DNA of 64,000 nt. Origin: Streptomyces liliiviolaceus. GTDB taxonomy: Bacteria > Actinomycetota > Actinomycetes > Streptomycetales > Streptomycetaceae. Location: positions 6,324,001 to 6,388,000 of the forward strand of contig NZ_JAGPYQ010000001.1 of NCBI RefSeq assembly GCF_018070025.1, given 5' to 3'. Below are positions 8,624-17,668 of the stretch, one piece after another (within the stretch, counting starts at the first letter, position 1; each line of letters begins with the position of its first letter). Position numbers and translations under genes: made by a program. The notes below the pieces were generated by a model. That model was not told the origin of the DNA and ran no database searches. It saw only the letters and a program-made list of their open reading frames with translations.

Positions 8624-9559
8624 ATGCCCGCAGCCTCCGCGCCCTCGCCTTCGCCTTCGCCTACGTCCGCGCCCGCCCCGGCGTCCACGCAGCACGCGCC
8701 CGCGGCGCTCACGACTCCCGCGCCCGAGGGCAGGCGCCTGGCAGCGCTGCTCACCCTGCTCGGCAGCGGTCTGTCCAATCAGACCGGCGCGGCGATCGGG
8801 TCGCTGGCCTTCCCCGTCCTCGGCCCCCTCGGTGTCGTCGCGGTACGCCAGTACGTGGCCGCGATCGCCCTGTTCGCGGTCGCCAGGCCCCCGTTGCGCT
8901 CGTTCACCAGGCACCAGTGGTGGCCGGTCCTGCTGCTGGCCCTGGTGTTCGGGACGATGAACCTGTCCCTGTACACCGCCATCGACCGCATCGGGCTCGG
9001 GCTTGCGGTGACCCTGGAGTTCCTCGGCCCGCTCGCCATCGCGCTGTCCGCGGCCCGCCGGCGGATCGACGCCTGCTGCGCGCTGGTCGCCGCGGCGGGC
9101 GTCGTCACCCTGATGCGCCCGCAGCCGTCGGCGGACTATCTCGGCATGGGCCTCGGGCTGCTCGCCGCGGTCTGCTGGGCCTCCTACATCCTGCTCAACC
9201 GCACGGTGGGCCGCCGCGTCGCCGGAGCGCAGGGCTCCGCCGCCGCGGCGGCCGTCTCCGCGCTGATGTTCCTGCCGGTCGGCGTCGTCCTCGCGCTCCG
9301 GAACCCACCGACCCCCACGGCTCTGGGGTACGCCGTCGCGGCGGGCGTGCTCGCCTCCGCGGTGCCGTACCTGGCGGACATGTTCACCCTGCGCCGCGTC
9401 CCCGCCGCGGCCTTCGGCCTCTTCATGAGCGTCAACCCGGTACTGGCCGGGCTGGTCGGCTGGATCGTCCTGGGTCAGCGCCTGGGCCCCGTGGAGTGGG
9501 CGGCCGTCGGCGCGGTCGTCGCCGCCAACGCGCTCAGCATCCTCACGGCCCGGCGCTGA
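8624..9559 (+). CDS. EamA/DMT-superfamily transporter (RhtA-like exporter)
   Basis: About 311 residues from ATG 8624; an in-frame GTG at 8600 is possible. After a Pro/Ala/Ser-rich leader of some 35 residues come about ten membrane helices arranged as two EamA repeats. Short cytoplasmic loops and the ending GWIVLGQRLGPVEW plus a last helix are typical of amino-acid or metabolite exporters such as RhtA. It is divergent from a LysR regulator. The substrate cannot be told from the sequence. Confidence 0.85.
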   Translation: MPAASAPSPSPSPTSAPAPASTQHAPAALTTPAPEGRRLAALLTLLGSGLSNQTGAAIGSLAFPVLGPLGVVAVRQYVAAIALFAVARPPLRSFTRHQWWPVLLLALVFGTMNLSLYTAIDRIGLGLAVTLEFLGPLAIALSAARRRIDACCALVAAAGVVTLMRPQPSADYLGMGLGLLAAVCWASYILLNRTVGRRVAGAQGSAAAAAVSALMFLPVGVVLALRNPPTPTALGYAVAAGVLASAVPYLADMFTLRRVPAAAFGLFMSVNPVLAGLVGWIVLGQRLGPVEWAAVGAVVAANALSILTARR

Positions 9560-9590
9560 ACCGGGCGGCGCCGATCCACTCGTCAGTGGG

Positions 9591-11036
9591 TCACTCGGCG
9601 TAGAACGTCGCGTCCGCCCTGGCCGTCGCCGTGTCGGCGGGCTGCGTGACGAGCAGGTAGTCGTAGTGCCGGACATAGCTGCCCGCCACGTTGTACGACT
9701 CGAAGGAGACACCCGCCGCCGCGTCGGCGAGACCGGCCCGCCGGTAGAAACTGGCGTCGCCCTTGAAGGCCGTACTCCCGTCGCTCCTGTCCACCCACAC
9801 CTCGCCGTTGCTGCGGTGGCGGAGGTAGTAGCCGGGGAAGTTCGCCGATTCGAGGGAGACGGTCCCGGTGCCGGCGAGGCCCGTCACCACGCGGAACTGC
9901 GAGTCGGCGAGGTTGGTGACGTTCGGCTCGATCTTCGCCCGGTACTCCCAGTGCCGGATGTACCGGTCGGGGAAGTTGTACGAGGAGAAGCGGACCGGGG
10001 TGACACCGTCGGCCACCGGGATGCCGAAGTTGGGTGTGCCGTCGGCGTTCCAGTACAGCTTCTGGTAACGGGTGCGCCGGTTGGGGTCGTTGAGCGGGTC
10101 GCCGCTGATGTCCTTGTAGTTGCGGTCGTGGTAGACGAGGACGTCTGACGTGCCGTCCTCGGACGTGGTGAAGGTGTTGTGGCCCGGCCCGTACTGGCCG
10201 GTGGCCGCGTTGCTGGTGAAGACCGGGGTGGCCGTCTTGGCCCAGGAGGCCGCGTTCATCAGGTCGGCGGAGGCGGAGGCGGTCAGCAGGCCGAGGCAGT
10301 AGTTGCTGTCGGTGGCACTCGCCGAGAAGGTCATGAAGACCTTGCCGCCGCGCTGAATGACCGCCGGGCCCTCGTTGACGGTGTGGCCGACCTTCTCCCA
10401 GGCGTTGGTGGGCCGGGAGATCATGACCGGACTGCCGCTGATGGTCCAGGGGTTGGACAGCTTGGCCAGATAGATGTTGGTGCCGTCGCCGACCGCCGGA
10501 TCGTTCTGCGCCCAGCTCAGATAGCGGGTGCTGCCGACGGTGAAGGTCGTCGCGTCCAGCGAGAAGGTGTCGAGCGGAAGGGCGATACGGCCCTTCTCCG
10601 TCCAGGTTCCGGTCAGCGGATTGGCGGCGCCGGTCTCCAGGACGTACGGCCGGATCTTCCAGACGTCACTGGTGGATCCGGCGGCGAAGTAGACGTACCA
10701 CTTGCCGCCGATGTAGTGGATCTCGGGCGCCCAGATGTGCGCGCCCATGTCACCACTGGCGTGCTTGGTCCAGATGGTCGTCTCGGCGGCCGTGGACAGC
10801 CCCTGGAGGGTGGTGGCCCGCCGCATCACGATCCTGTCGTACGCGGGCACGGTCGCGGTGAAGTAGTAGTAGCCGTCGGTGTGTTTGAAGATGTGCGGGT
10901 CGGCGCGCTGCTCGGCGACGGGGTTGGTGTAGGTGACGGCGGGTGAGGCGGGGGCGGCGGCTTCGGCGGTGCCGGAGGCCAGGGCGGCCAGGATGACGAA
11001 CAGGGCCGTCGCCGCCCTTGCGATCGTACGTCTCAC
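9591..11036 (-). CDS. Secreted GH43 alpha-L-arabinofuranosidase with AbfB (CBM42) domain
   Basis: 481 residues from GTG 11036, with GGAGG eight bases upstream. Sec signal peptide about 1-27. The GH43 five-bladed catalytic domain spans about 33-340, with general base Asp46 (RADPHIF), pKa-modulating Asp161 (SLDATTF) and acid Glu222 (VNEGPAV). A C-terminal beta-trefoil AbfB domain spans about 345-480, with repeated SFESYN/SxYVRH-like units that bind arabinofuranose side chains. The arrangement matches Streptomyces exo-1,5-alpha-L-arabinofuranosidases. It lies downstream of a furanose-type ABC importer on the same strand, so released arabinose is probably taken up by that importer. Confidence 0.9.
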   Translation of the reverse strand: MRRTIARAATALFVILAALASGTAEAAAPASPAVTYTNPVAEQRADPHIFKHTDGYYYFTATVPAYDRIVMRRATTLQGLSTAAETTIWTKHASGDMGAHIWAPEIHYIGGKWYVYFAAGSTSDVWKIRPYVLETGAANPLTGTWTEKGRIALPLDTFSLDATTFTVGSTRYLSWAQNDPAVGDGTNIYLAKLSNPWTISGSPVMISRPTNAWEKVGHTVNEGPAVIQRGGKVFMTFSASATDSNYCLGLLTASASADLMNAASWAKTATPVFTSNAATGQYGPGHNTFTTSEDGTSDVLVYHDRNYKDISGDPLNDPNRRTRYQKLYWNADGTPNFGIPVADGVTPVRFSSYNFPDRYIRHWEYRAKIEPNVTNLADSQFRVVTGLAGTGTVSLESANFPGYYLRHRSNGEVWVDRSDGSTAFKGDASFYRRAGLADAAAGVSFESYNVAGSYVRHYDYLLVTQPADTATARADATFYAE

Positions 11037-11153
11037 GGTGTTCCTCCCGGGATGGGTTCGCTCACGTGATGGCTCGGACGCCGGGCTCAGGTAGTAGCCG
11101 GTTCCCGTCCCGTCGGGGCTCCGCCCCGAGCCCCGGGGTGGGGTTCTCGGGTG

Positions 11154-11226
11154 CGGGCCCGGTGGGGGCCGGCCGCGCAGTTCCCCGCGCCCCCAGGTGC
11201 CTGGGGGCGCGGGGAACTGCGCAAGC
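11154..11226. repeat. Palindromic repeat with perfect 23-bp arms
   Basis: Two opposite copies of the dispersed element meet head to head: arms 11175-11197 and 11200-11222 are perfect complements separated by two bases. It sits between the yjfF-like gene end and the GH43 start, both on the minus strand, where a very stable hairpin could limit readthrough into the GH43 gene. No gene is visible in 11037-11294. Confidence 0.78.
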
Positions 11227-11294
11227 GGGGGCGCGGGGGCGCTGCCCCCATGCAGTGACGGGAACGGGTAGGGGCGGCGGGGGCGGACAACCCC

Positions 11295-12317
11295 CTACGT
11301 CTTACGGCGCGTCGTCATCGTTCGCTGGATCAGGATGAACGCGCACAGCAACACACCCGTAGCGATCTTCGTCCACCACGAGCTCAACGTGCCCTCGAAC
11401 TGGATCAGGCTCTTGATCAGGCCGAGTACCAGCACACCGAACAGCGTGCCCACCACATACCCCGACCCACCGGTCAGCAGCGTCCCCCCGATGACGACCG
11501 CGGCGATCGCGTCGAGCTCCAGTCCGGTCGCGTGCAACGGGTCACCGGACTGGATGTACAGCGTGAACAACAACCCCGCCAGCGCGGAGCAGAACCCGCT
11601 CATCGTGTACACCGCGATCTTCGTACCGCCCTGCGGCAGCCCCATCAGCAGCGCGGACTGCTCGTTGCCGCCGACGGCGTACACCCGCCGGCCGAAGCGC
11701 GTGTAGTGCAGCACGTAGAACGCCGCGGCCAGCACCACCAGCGAGACGATCGCCCCGATGGAGAGGAACCCGCCTCCCACGGACACCTGCGCCTGGGCCA
11801 TGCTGCTGACCGAGGAGTCGGTGATGGAGATGGATTCCTTGCTGATGACCAGGCACAGGCCGCGGAAGAGGAACAGCCCCGCCAGGGTCACGATGAACGG
11901 CTGGATCTCGAAGTTCTGGATCACATAGCCCATGAGGTAGCCGCCGAAGGCTCCCACGGCCAGGGCCATGGGGATGACGAGCACCAGCGGCAGGCCCTGC
12001 TTCTCCACGAGCCAGGCCGTGAACATGGTGGTGAAGCCGATGACCGAGCCCACCGAGAGGTCGATGCCTCCGGAGAGGATGACGAAGGTGGCGCCGACGG
12101 CCGCGACCAGGAGGTAGCTGTTGTCGATGAACAGGTTCAGGAACACCTGTGTCTCGGCGAACCCGTAGTTCTGGTACCGGCTGAGGCCGATGGCGTACAT
12201 GAGGAGGAAGAGCGCGGCCGTCACCAGGACGGGCAGGCGCCGGTCGGCGAGGACGCGTGACGCCCTGCTCGGCGCACGGCTGTCCGGCGCAGCGGGCTTG
12301 TGGGTGGTCGTGGTCAT
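11295..12317 (-). CDS. yjfF: Furanose ABC transporter permease (YjfF type)
   Basis: 340 residues from ATG 12317, which overlaps the upstream permease stop (ATGA); a GTG three bases earlier is an alternative. About nine to ten membrane helices, with the BPD_transp_2 landmarks VILSGGIDLSVGSVIGF and ELDAIAAVVIGGTLLTGGSG. It is the last of four genes in the order binding protein, ATPase, permease, permease, the same order as E. coli ytfQ-ytfR-ytfT-yjfF for galactofuranose. With the GH43 enzyme next door the ligand here may instead be arabinofuranose or arabinose; that part is inference. Confidence 0.86.
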   Translation of the reverse strand: MTTTTHKPAAPDSRAPSRASRVLADRRLPVLVTAALFLLMYAIGLSRYQNYGFAETQVFLNLFIDNSYLLVAAVGATFVILSGGIDLSVGSVIGFTTMFTAWLVEKQGLPLVLVIPMALAVGAFGGYLMGYVIQNFEIQPFIVTLAGLFLFRGLCLVISKESISITDSSVSSMAQAQVSVGGGFLSIGAIVSLVVLAAAFYVLHYTRFGRRVYAVGGNEQSALLMGLPQGGTKIAVYTMSGFCSALAGLLFTLYIQSGDPLHATGLELDAIAAVVIGGTLLTGGSGYVVGTLFGVLVLGLIKSLIQFEGTLSSWWTKIATGVLLCAFILIQRTMTTRRKT

Positions 12318-13432
12318 CACGACACCTCCATCGTGCGTACGGTCTCAGGCGTCGTCGTGGTGGCGTCCGCCCGGGCCGCGGCCTGCCCGGCGCCCCGCTT
12401 CCCGCCGAACCGTCCGCCGAAGCGACCGCCGCCGAACACCTTGGCGCGGAACTTCGGGGACTGCATCAGGCAGACGATGATGACGACGGCGGCCTTGAAG
12501 ACCAGGTTGGTCTGGGTGGGCACGCCGATGGTGTAGATCGTGGTGGTGAGCGTCTGGATGACGAGCGCGCCGACGACCGTGCCGCCGATCGAGAACCGGC
12601 CGCCCAGCAGCGACGTACCGCCGATGACGACGGCGAGGATCGCGTCCAGTTCGATCCACAGACCGGCGTTGTTGCCGTCCGCGGCCGAGGTGTTGGAGCT
12701 GATCATCAGGCCCGCGATCCCGGCGCACAGCGCGCAGAACACGTACACCATGATCTTGATGCGGCGGGAGCGGATGCCGACCAGGCGGCTGGCCTCGGCG
12801 TTGCCGCCGACCGACTCGACGAGCAGGCCGAGGGCCGTGCGGCGGGTCAGTGCCACGGTGACGGCGACCACGGCGGCCACCACGAAGATGGAGAAGGGCA
12901 GCGTCAGCCAGTAGCCGCCGCCGATCAGCTTGTACGGCTCGCTGTTGACGGTGATGATCTGTCCGTCGGTGATGAGCTGGGCGACTCCGCGGCCGGCGAC
13001 CATGATGATCAGCGTGGCGATGATCGGCTGGATGCCCATCCGGGCGACCAGGAAGCCGTTCCACAGACCGCAGACGACCGCCGCCGCCAGGCCGATGCCC
13101 ATCGCGAGCAGCACTCCGGACAGCGCGTCCTGGTCGGCCTGGTCACTGATGTACGAGCAGGTCAGGGCGCCGGTGATGGCAACCACCGCGCCGACGGACA
13201 GGTCGATGCCGCCGGTGGCGATGACCAGGGTCATCCCGACGGCGACCAGGATGAGGGGCGAGCCGAACAGGACGATCGAGACGAGGCTGCCGTAGAGGTG
13301 GCCGTCCGTCATCTTGATCGAGAAGAAGTCCGGTGTGAACGGGACGTTGACGAGCAGCAGGACGACCAGCACGGCGACCGGCCAGAACAGATGATGGCGG
13401 GTCAGCGTTCGCCATCGGGGTGTGGTGGTCAC
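12317..13432 (-). CDS. ytfT: Furanose ABC transporter permease (YtfT type)
   Basis: 371 residues from GTG 13432, overlapping the ATPase stop (GTGA). BPD_transp_2 permease with about ten helices, VIATGGIDLSVGAVVAITG and ELDAILAVVIGGTSLLGG. It ends in a basic Gly/Arg-rich cytoplasmic tail (about 325-350) followed by a Thr/Ala-rich end not needed for the fold. It pairs with the following YjfF-type permease as a heterodimer. Confidence 0.87.
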   Translation of the reverse strand: MTTTPRWRTLTRHHLFWPVAVLVVLLLVNVPFTPDFFSIKMTDGHLYGSLVSIVLFGSPLILVAVGMTLVIATGGIDLSVGAVVAITGALTCSYISDQADQDALSGVLLAMGIGLAAAVVCGLWNGFLVARMGIQPIIATLIIMVAGRGVAQLITDGQIITVNSEPYKLIGGGYWLTLPFSIFVVAAVVAVTVALTRRTALGLLVESVGGNAEASRLVGIRSRRIKIMVYVFCALCAGIAGLMISSNTSAADGNNAGLWIELDAILAVVIGGTSLLGGRFSIGGTVVGALVIQTLTTTIYTIGVPTQTNLVFKAAVVIIVCLMQSPKFRAKVFGGGRFGGRFGGKRGAGQAAARADATTTTPETVRTMEVS

Positions 13433-14967
13433 TGGTGCTCTCCGCTCGCGATGGTCTCCAGGATCCGGGTGGGGGTGATCTCGGGCCCGTTGGCCAGTTG
13501 GGCCACGAGCTTGCGGTCGCGCAGCACGCCGATGGTGTGGCTGAGCCGCAGGACCTCCTCCAGCTCGGCCGCGATGTACAGCACGGCCATGCCTTCCTCG
13601 GAGAGCGAGACCACCAGTTTCTGGATCTCGGCCTTCGCGCCGATGTCGATGCCGCGCGTCGGCTCGTCCAGGATCAGCAGCTTCGGCTGCGTGATCAGCC
13701 AGCGGGCGAGCAGCACCTTCTGCTGGTTGCCGCCGCTGAGCTGGCCCACCCTGGCCTCGGGGTTGGCCGGCCGGATGTCCAGGGCCTTGATGTACTTGGC
13801 GACGAGTTCGTCGCGCTGGGCGACCGGGATGGGCCGGGTCCAGCCGCGGGTGGCCTGCAGGGCGAGGATGATGTTCTCGCGCACGGTCAGGTCCGGTACG
13901 AGGCCTTCGGTCTTGCGGTTCTCCGAGCAGAAGGCGACGCCCGCGGCGATGGCGTCGTTCGGGGCGCTCATGGAGACCTGCTTGCCGCCGATGGCCACCT
14001 TGCCGGTGTCCGGCTGGTCGGCGCCGAAGAGCAGCCGGGCCAGTTCGGTGCGGCCGGAGCCGAGCAGTCCGGCGAGCCCGACGACCTCGCCCTTCTTGAT
14101 CTCCAGGTCGAAGGGGGCGATACTGCCGGCCCGGCCGACGCCGTCGGCCTTGAGCAGCGACTCCCCGACGTCCGCGTGGAGTTGGTGGTCGTGGAGCTCC
14201 TCCAGCTGGTCCAGGGCCTTGCCGATCATCAGCTGGACGAGGCCGACCTGGTCGAGGTCGCGGACCATGTGCTCGCCCACGAGGGCGCCGTTGCGCAGGA
14301 CCGTCATCCGGTCGCAGACCTCGTAGATCTGGTCGAGGAAGTGCGAGACGAACAGGATCGCCACGCCCTCGCCCTTCAACCGCCGCATCAGGGCGAAGAG
14401 TTCGAGCACCTCGTCGCGGTCGAGGCTGGAGGTCGGCTCGTCGAGGATGAGCACCTTGGTGCCCGAGCCGGAGCCGTCGCTGTCACCGGTCCCCACCGAC
14501 CGTACGATCGCGACCAGTTGCTGCACGGCCAGCGGGTACGAGGACAGCGGGGCCTCCACGTCGATGTCGAGGCCCAGGCGGTCGACCAGCTCGGCGGCCT
14601 CGCGGCGCAGCCGCTTCCACTGGATGCGGCCGAAGCGGGTGGGTTCGCGTCCGATGAAGATGTTCTCCGCCACCGACAGGTTGGGGCAGAGGTTGACCTC
14701 CTGGTAGACCGTGCTGATCCCGGCCTGCTGGGCCTGCGAGGGGCTGTGGAAGCGTACGGACGTGCCGTTCAGGGTGACGGTGCCGCCGTCCAGGGAGTAG
14801 ACCCCGGTCAGCACCTTGATGAGGGTGGACTTGCCGGCGCCGTTCTCGCCGAGCAGGGCGTGGATCTCGCCGGGGAAGAGCCGGAAGTCGACACCCGACA
14901 GAGCCCGTACCCCCGGAAACTCTTTGACTATGCCCGTCATCTCCAGGACGGGCAGCGGCTCTGCCAT
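13429..14967 (-). CDS. ytfR: Sugar ABC transporter ATPase with two nucleotide-binding domains (YtfR/RbsA type)
   Basis: 512 residues from ATG 14967, preceded by GAGGAG at 8-base spacing; an upstream ATG at 14982 lacks this. The first domain has Walker A LLGENGAGKST and Walker B LILDEP. The second is degenerate at Walker A (GLLGSGRTEL) but has signature LSGGNQQKV and LILDEPTRGID. Fused RbsA-type ATPases energise ribose, galactofuranose and arabinose importers. It is the second gene of the operon, 152 bases after the binding-protein gene. Confidence 0.9.
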   Translation of the reverse strand: MAEPLPVLEMTGIVKEFPGVRALSGVDFRLFPGEIHALLGENGAGKSTLIKVLTGVYSLDGGTVTLNGTSVRFHSPSQAQQAGISTVYQEVNLCPNLSVAENIFIGREPTRFGRIQWKRLRREAAELVDRLGLDIDVEAPLSSYPLAVQQLVAIVRSVGTGDSDGSGSGTKVLILDEPTSSLDRDEVLELFALMRRLKGEGVAILFVSHFLDQIYEVCDRMTVLRNGALVGEHMVRDLDQVGLVQLMIGKALDQLEELHDHQLHADVGESLLKADGVGRAGSIAPFDLEIKKGEVVGLAGLLGSGRTELARLLFGADQPDTGKVAIGGKQVSMSAPNDAIAAGVAFCSENRKTEGLVPDLTVRENIILALQATRGWTRPIPVAQRDELVAKYIKALDIRPANPEARVGQLSGGNQQKVLLARWLITQPKLLILDEPTRGIDIGAKAEIQKLVVSLSEEGMAVLYIAAELEEVLRLSHTIGVLRDRKLVAQLANGPEITPTRILETIASGEHQ

Positions 14968-15038
14968 GGCAGCGCTCCTCATGGATATCCGTTTCGGACC
15001 CGGATGGTCGTTCAGGCCCGGATGTTCGTTCAGGCCCG

Positions 15039-15068
15039 CAGGGAGCCCCCTCGGTCGGAGGCTCCCTG
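15039..15068 (-). terminator. Intercistronic hairpin between binding protein and ATPase genes
   Basis: cagggagcc and ggctccctg form a 9-bp stem. No T-run follows, so it may act as a partial terminator or an mRNA stabiliser that keeps binding-protein mRNA more abundant than that of ytfR. Just downstream on the mRNA are two copies of a cccggatg-tcgttcagg block (15000-15034). Confidence 0.5.
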
Positions 15069-15118
15069 GCGGTAGGTGCGGTCGGTCGGTGAGTACCTGT
15101 CAGTACTTCAGCCGCGGA

Positions 15119-16129
15119 TCAGTACTTGCGGGTCGGGAGGGCTTCCTTCGCCTGCTCCTGGAGGAAGTCGCCCTCCTTCGTCTTGATCCGACGCTCCACC
15201 GTCTCGCCGTCGTTGACCTTCTTGACGAGTTCCATCAGCTGGGGACCGAGCAGCGGGTTGCACTCGACGATGCCGTTGATCTTGCCCTCGGACATCGCGA
15301 CGAAGCCGTCCTTCACGCCGTCGACCGAGACGATCAGGATGTCCTTGCCGGGCTTCTTGCCGGCCGCCTCGATGGACTGGATGGCGCCGAGGGCCATGTC
15401 GTCGTTGTGCGCGTAGAGGACGTTGATGTCCGGGTTGGACTGCAGGAAGGCCGCCATGACCTGCTTGCCGCCGGCCCTGGTGAAGTCGCCGGTCTGGCTG
15501 ACGACTACCTTCCAGTCGTCCTTGTGCTCGGCGTCCATGATCTCCTTGAAGCCCTTGGCGCGCTCGATCGCGGGCGCGGCGCCGGTGGTGCCCTCCAGCT
15601 GGGCGATCTTCACCGCACCCTTGTGGCCGGCCTTGTCCAGGACCTTCTCCAGCATCTTGGCCGCGCGGCGGCCCTCGTCGATGAAGTCGGAGCCGATGAA
15701 GGAGACGTACAGGGAGTCGTCGGAGGTCTCGATGGAGCGGTCGGTGAGGATGACCGGGATCTTCGCGGTCTTGGCCTCCTTGAGCACCGCGTCCCAGCCC
15801 GTGACGACCACCGGCGAGAAGGCTATGACGTTCACCTTCTGGGCGATGTAGCTGCGGATCGCCGAGATCTGGTTCTCCTGCTTCTGCTGGGCGTCGGAGA
15901 ACTTGAGGGTGTAACCGGCGTCCTTGGCCGCTTCCTTGACGGACTTGGTGTTGGCGGTGCGCCAGCCGCTCTCGGAGCCGACCTGGGCGAAGCCGAGGGT
16001 GATCTTCTTGCCGCCACCGCTGCTGGAGTCGGAGCCGGAGGAACTGTCGTCCTCCTTGGCACAGGCCGCCAGGCCGCTCGCCGCCGCCACGCCGACCGCC
16101 GCGGTGAGGAAGTTCCTTCTGCTGAGCAT
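15119..16129 (-). CDS. ytfQ: Sugar ABC transporter substrate-binding lipoprotein (YtfQ type)
   Basis: 336 residues from ATG 16129, with AGGAG upstream. The N terminus combines a twin-arginine motif (SRRNFLTAA) with a lipobox LAAC (Cys24), so it is a Tat-exported lipoprotein. The mature part is a periplasmic-binding protein of the LacI/RbsB class, with FSPVVVTGWDAVLKEA, PVILTDRSI and YAHNDDMALGAIQSIEAAG around the ligand cleft, as in galactofuranose-binding YtfQ. It is first in the importer operon. The LacI regulator gene ends 179 bases upstream. Confidence 0.88.
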   Translation of the reverse strand: MLSRRNFLTAAVGVAAASGLAACAKEDDSSSGSDSSSGGGKKITLGFAQVGSESGWRTANTKSVKEAAKDAGYTLKFSDAQQKQENQISAIRSYIAQKVNVIAFSPVVVTGWDAVLKEAKTAKIPVILTDRSIETSDDSLYVSFIGSDFIDEGRRAAKMLEKVLDKAGHKGAVKIAQLEGTTGAAPAIERAKGFKEIMDAEHKDDWKVVVSQTGDFTRAGGKQVMAAFLQSNPDINVLYAHNDDMALGAIQSIEAAGKKPGKDILIVSVDGVKDGFVAMSEGKINGIVECNPLLGPQLMELVKKVNDGETVERRIKTKEGDFLQEQAKEALPTRKY

Positions 16130-16308
16130 GTTCTTCTCCTTTGAAGAGCCGGCCTCGAAGGGCCTGCTGGTACTCGTGCCGCTCGCCGGGACAGGTCCCA
16201 CATGTCCAGCCTGTCGATCATTGTTCGAAATATCGGTCATACAGGGGCGTGTGGGAAATGGCCTACGAGGTGGTGCGTCAAACGGGCAGGGCTTGGGACG
16301 GGCGGGCT

Positions 16309-17355
16309 TCAGACGGGCGGGGCGCCCTGGTCGGAGGTGTACGGGAAAGTGCTGGCGCGGACGACGAGTTGGGGTTCGATGGCGATCCGCGGAGCCCCGG
16401 ACGGCTCCCTGCCCTCGATGAGGTCCAGGAGCAGGGCGATGCTCCGCTTGCCGACCGCCGCGAAGTCCTGCCGGACGGTGGTGAGCGGAGGCGCGAAGAA
16501 CTCCGACTCCGGGATGTCGTCGAAGCCCGCCACCGCCACGTCCTGCGGAGTGCGCACCCCCGCTTCCCGCAGGGCACGCAACACCCCCAGCGCCATCTGG
16601 TCGTTGGCGACGAAGACCGCGGTCAGCCCCCGGCCCAGCCAGCCTGCCAGTTCCTGGCCGGCCCGGTAACCCGACAGCGGACTCCAGTCCCCGCGCAGGA
16701 TCGACGGCGGTGCCACGCCCGCCGCTTCGAGGGTGGCACGCCAGCCCGCCGCCCGGTCCGCGGCCTCCTGCCAGTCCTCGGGTCCGGCGAGGTGCCAGAC
16801 CGTACGGTGGCCGGCGGCCAGCAGGTGACGGGTGGCGAGGCGGGCGCCCAGGTGCTGATCCACGTTCACGCTGGGGATCCCCACGCCGGGCCCGCTGCCC
16901 ACGGTCACCACCGGGAAGGGGTGGCGCAGTTCCGCGAGTGCCTCGACCGCCGAGCGCTGCGGGGCGATGGCGACGACTCCCTCCACCCCGCCCTCGCCGA
17001 GGTGGTCCAGCGCCTCGGCGAGCTTCTCGACGGTCAGTCTGCGCAGACTGACCGTGGAGACGAGGTAGCCCTCGGCGCGTGCCGCCTCCTCCAGTGCGAA
17101 GAGGGTGCTGGCCGGACCGTAGAGCGTGGTGTCCGAGGCGACCACACCCAGGGTCCGGGTGCGGCGGGTGACCAGGGCTCGTGCGGAGGAGTTCCGGCGG
17201 TAGCCCATCTCCTCGATCGCGTGCAGCACCCTGGCCCGGGTCTCGTCCCGCACGTTGGGGTGATCCCCCAGCACCCGGGAGACGGTCTGATGGGACACGC
17301 CCGCCAGCCGCGCGACGTCGGCCATGGTGGGCGGCCGAAGCTGGGATTGTGCCAT
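16309..17355 (-). CDS. LacI-family transcriptional regulator
   Basis: 348 residues from ATG 17355, with AAGGAGG seven bases upstream. The DNA-binding head PPTMADVARLAGVSHQTVSR plus hinge helix NSSARALVTRRT is classic LacI. The ligand domain (about 62-345) has VFVANDQMALGVLRALREAG and GFDDIPESEFFAPPLTT. It sits upstream of the importer genes and on the same strand. A lac-like operator lies about 100 bases upstream of its own start, so it probably represses itself and the arabinose/furanose system, relieved by a sugar. Confidence 0.92.
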   Translation of the reverse strand: MAQSQLRPPTMADVARLAGVSHQTVSRVLGDHPNVRDETRARVLHAIEEMGYRRNSSARALVTRRTRTLGVVASDTTLYGPASTLFALEEAARAEGYLVSTVSLRRLTVEKLAEALDHLGEGGVEGVVAIAPQRSAVEALAELRHPFPVVTVGSGPGVGIPSVNVDQHLGARLATRHLLAAGHRTVWHLAGPEDWQEAADRAAGWRATLEAAGVAPPSILRGDWSPLSGYRAGQELAGWLGRGLTAVFVANDQMALGVLRALREAGVRTPQDVAVAGFDDIPESEFFAPPLTTVRQDFAAVGKRSIALLLDLIEGREPSGAPRIAIEPQLVVRASTFPYTSDQGAPPV

Positions 17356-17455
17356 GCCGCACCTCCTTGGCGGTCGTCTTCCGAGAACTTCCTGTGCCGG
17401 ACCTGTGCCGACCCCGGATGTCGGCTCCGGATGTCGGCCGGTGATTGCGGAGGTC

Positions 17456-17473
17456 ATTGTGAGCGCTAACAAT
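17456..17473. promoter_or_regulatory. LacI-type operator
   Basis: ATTGTGAGCGCTAACAAT matches its reverse complement at 16 of 18 positions with the central GCGC typical of LacI-family sites; it resembles the E. coli lac operator. It lies upstream of the LacI gene. Confidence 0.72.
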
Positions 17474-17627
17474 TCATGCCGGTCAAGGGGGCGGACAGCA
17501 GGAGGCACGTCACGTTTGAGTAACGCGCCGGAAGCGGAGGGTTGCGGCGCGGTGCCGCGCGGTCCGCGTCCACGGCACCGGTCCGGCACACTTCCAGCAC
17601 CGGTCCCACACAGGTGCGGCAAAGGTA

Positions 17628-17668
17628 TTGACGGGCTGCGGGCACGGCCCTAGATTTCGGCACCGAAA
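17628..17668 (+). promoter_or_regulatory. Sigma-70-like promoter overlapping a TTTCGG-CA-CCGAAA palindrome
   Basis: TTGACG (17628-17633), a 17-base spacer and TAGATT (17651-17656) make a good housekeeping promoter. The palindrome TTTCGGCACCGAAA (17655-17668) covers the start-site region, a typical repressor position, and CCGAAATACCGG follows 15 bases later. A similar CGAAATATCGG occurs upstream of the ytfQ-like gene near 16227. No gene starts within 400 bases downstream. Confidence 0.5.

Noticed and set aside
12257..14326. Very long plus-strand open frame across the ABC transporter genes
   Set aside because: It is antisense to ytfR/ytfT-type genes with full motifs; composition is Asp/Gln/Arg/His-rich as expected from the wrong frame of high-GC coding DNA.
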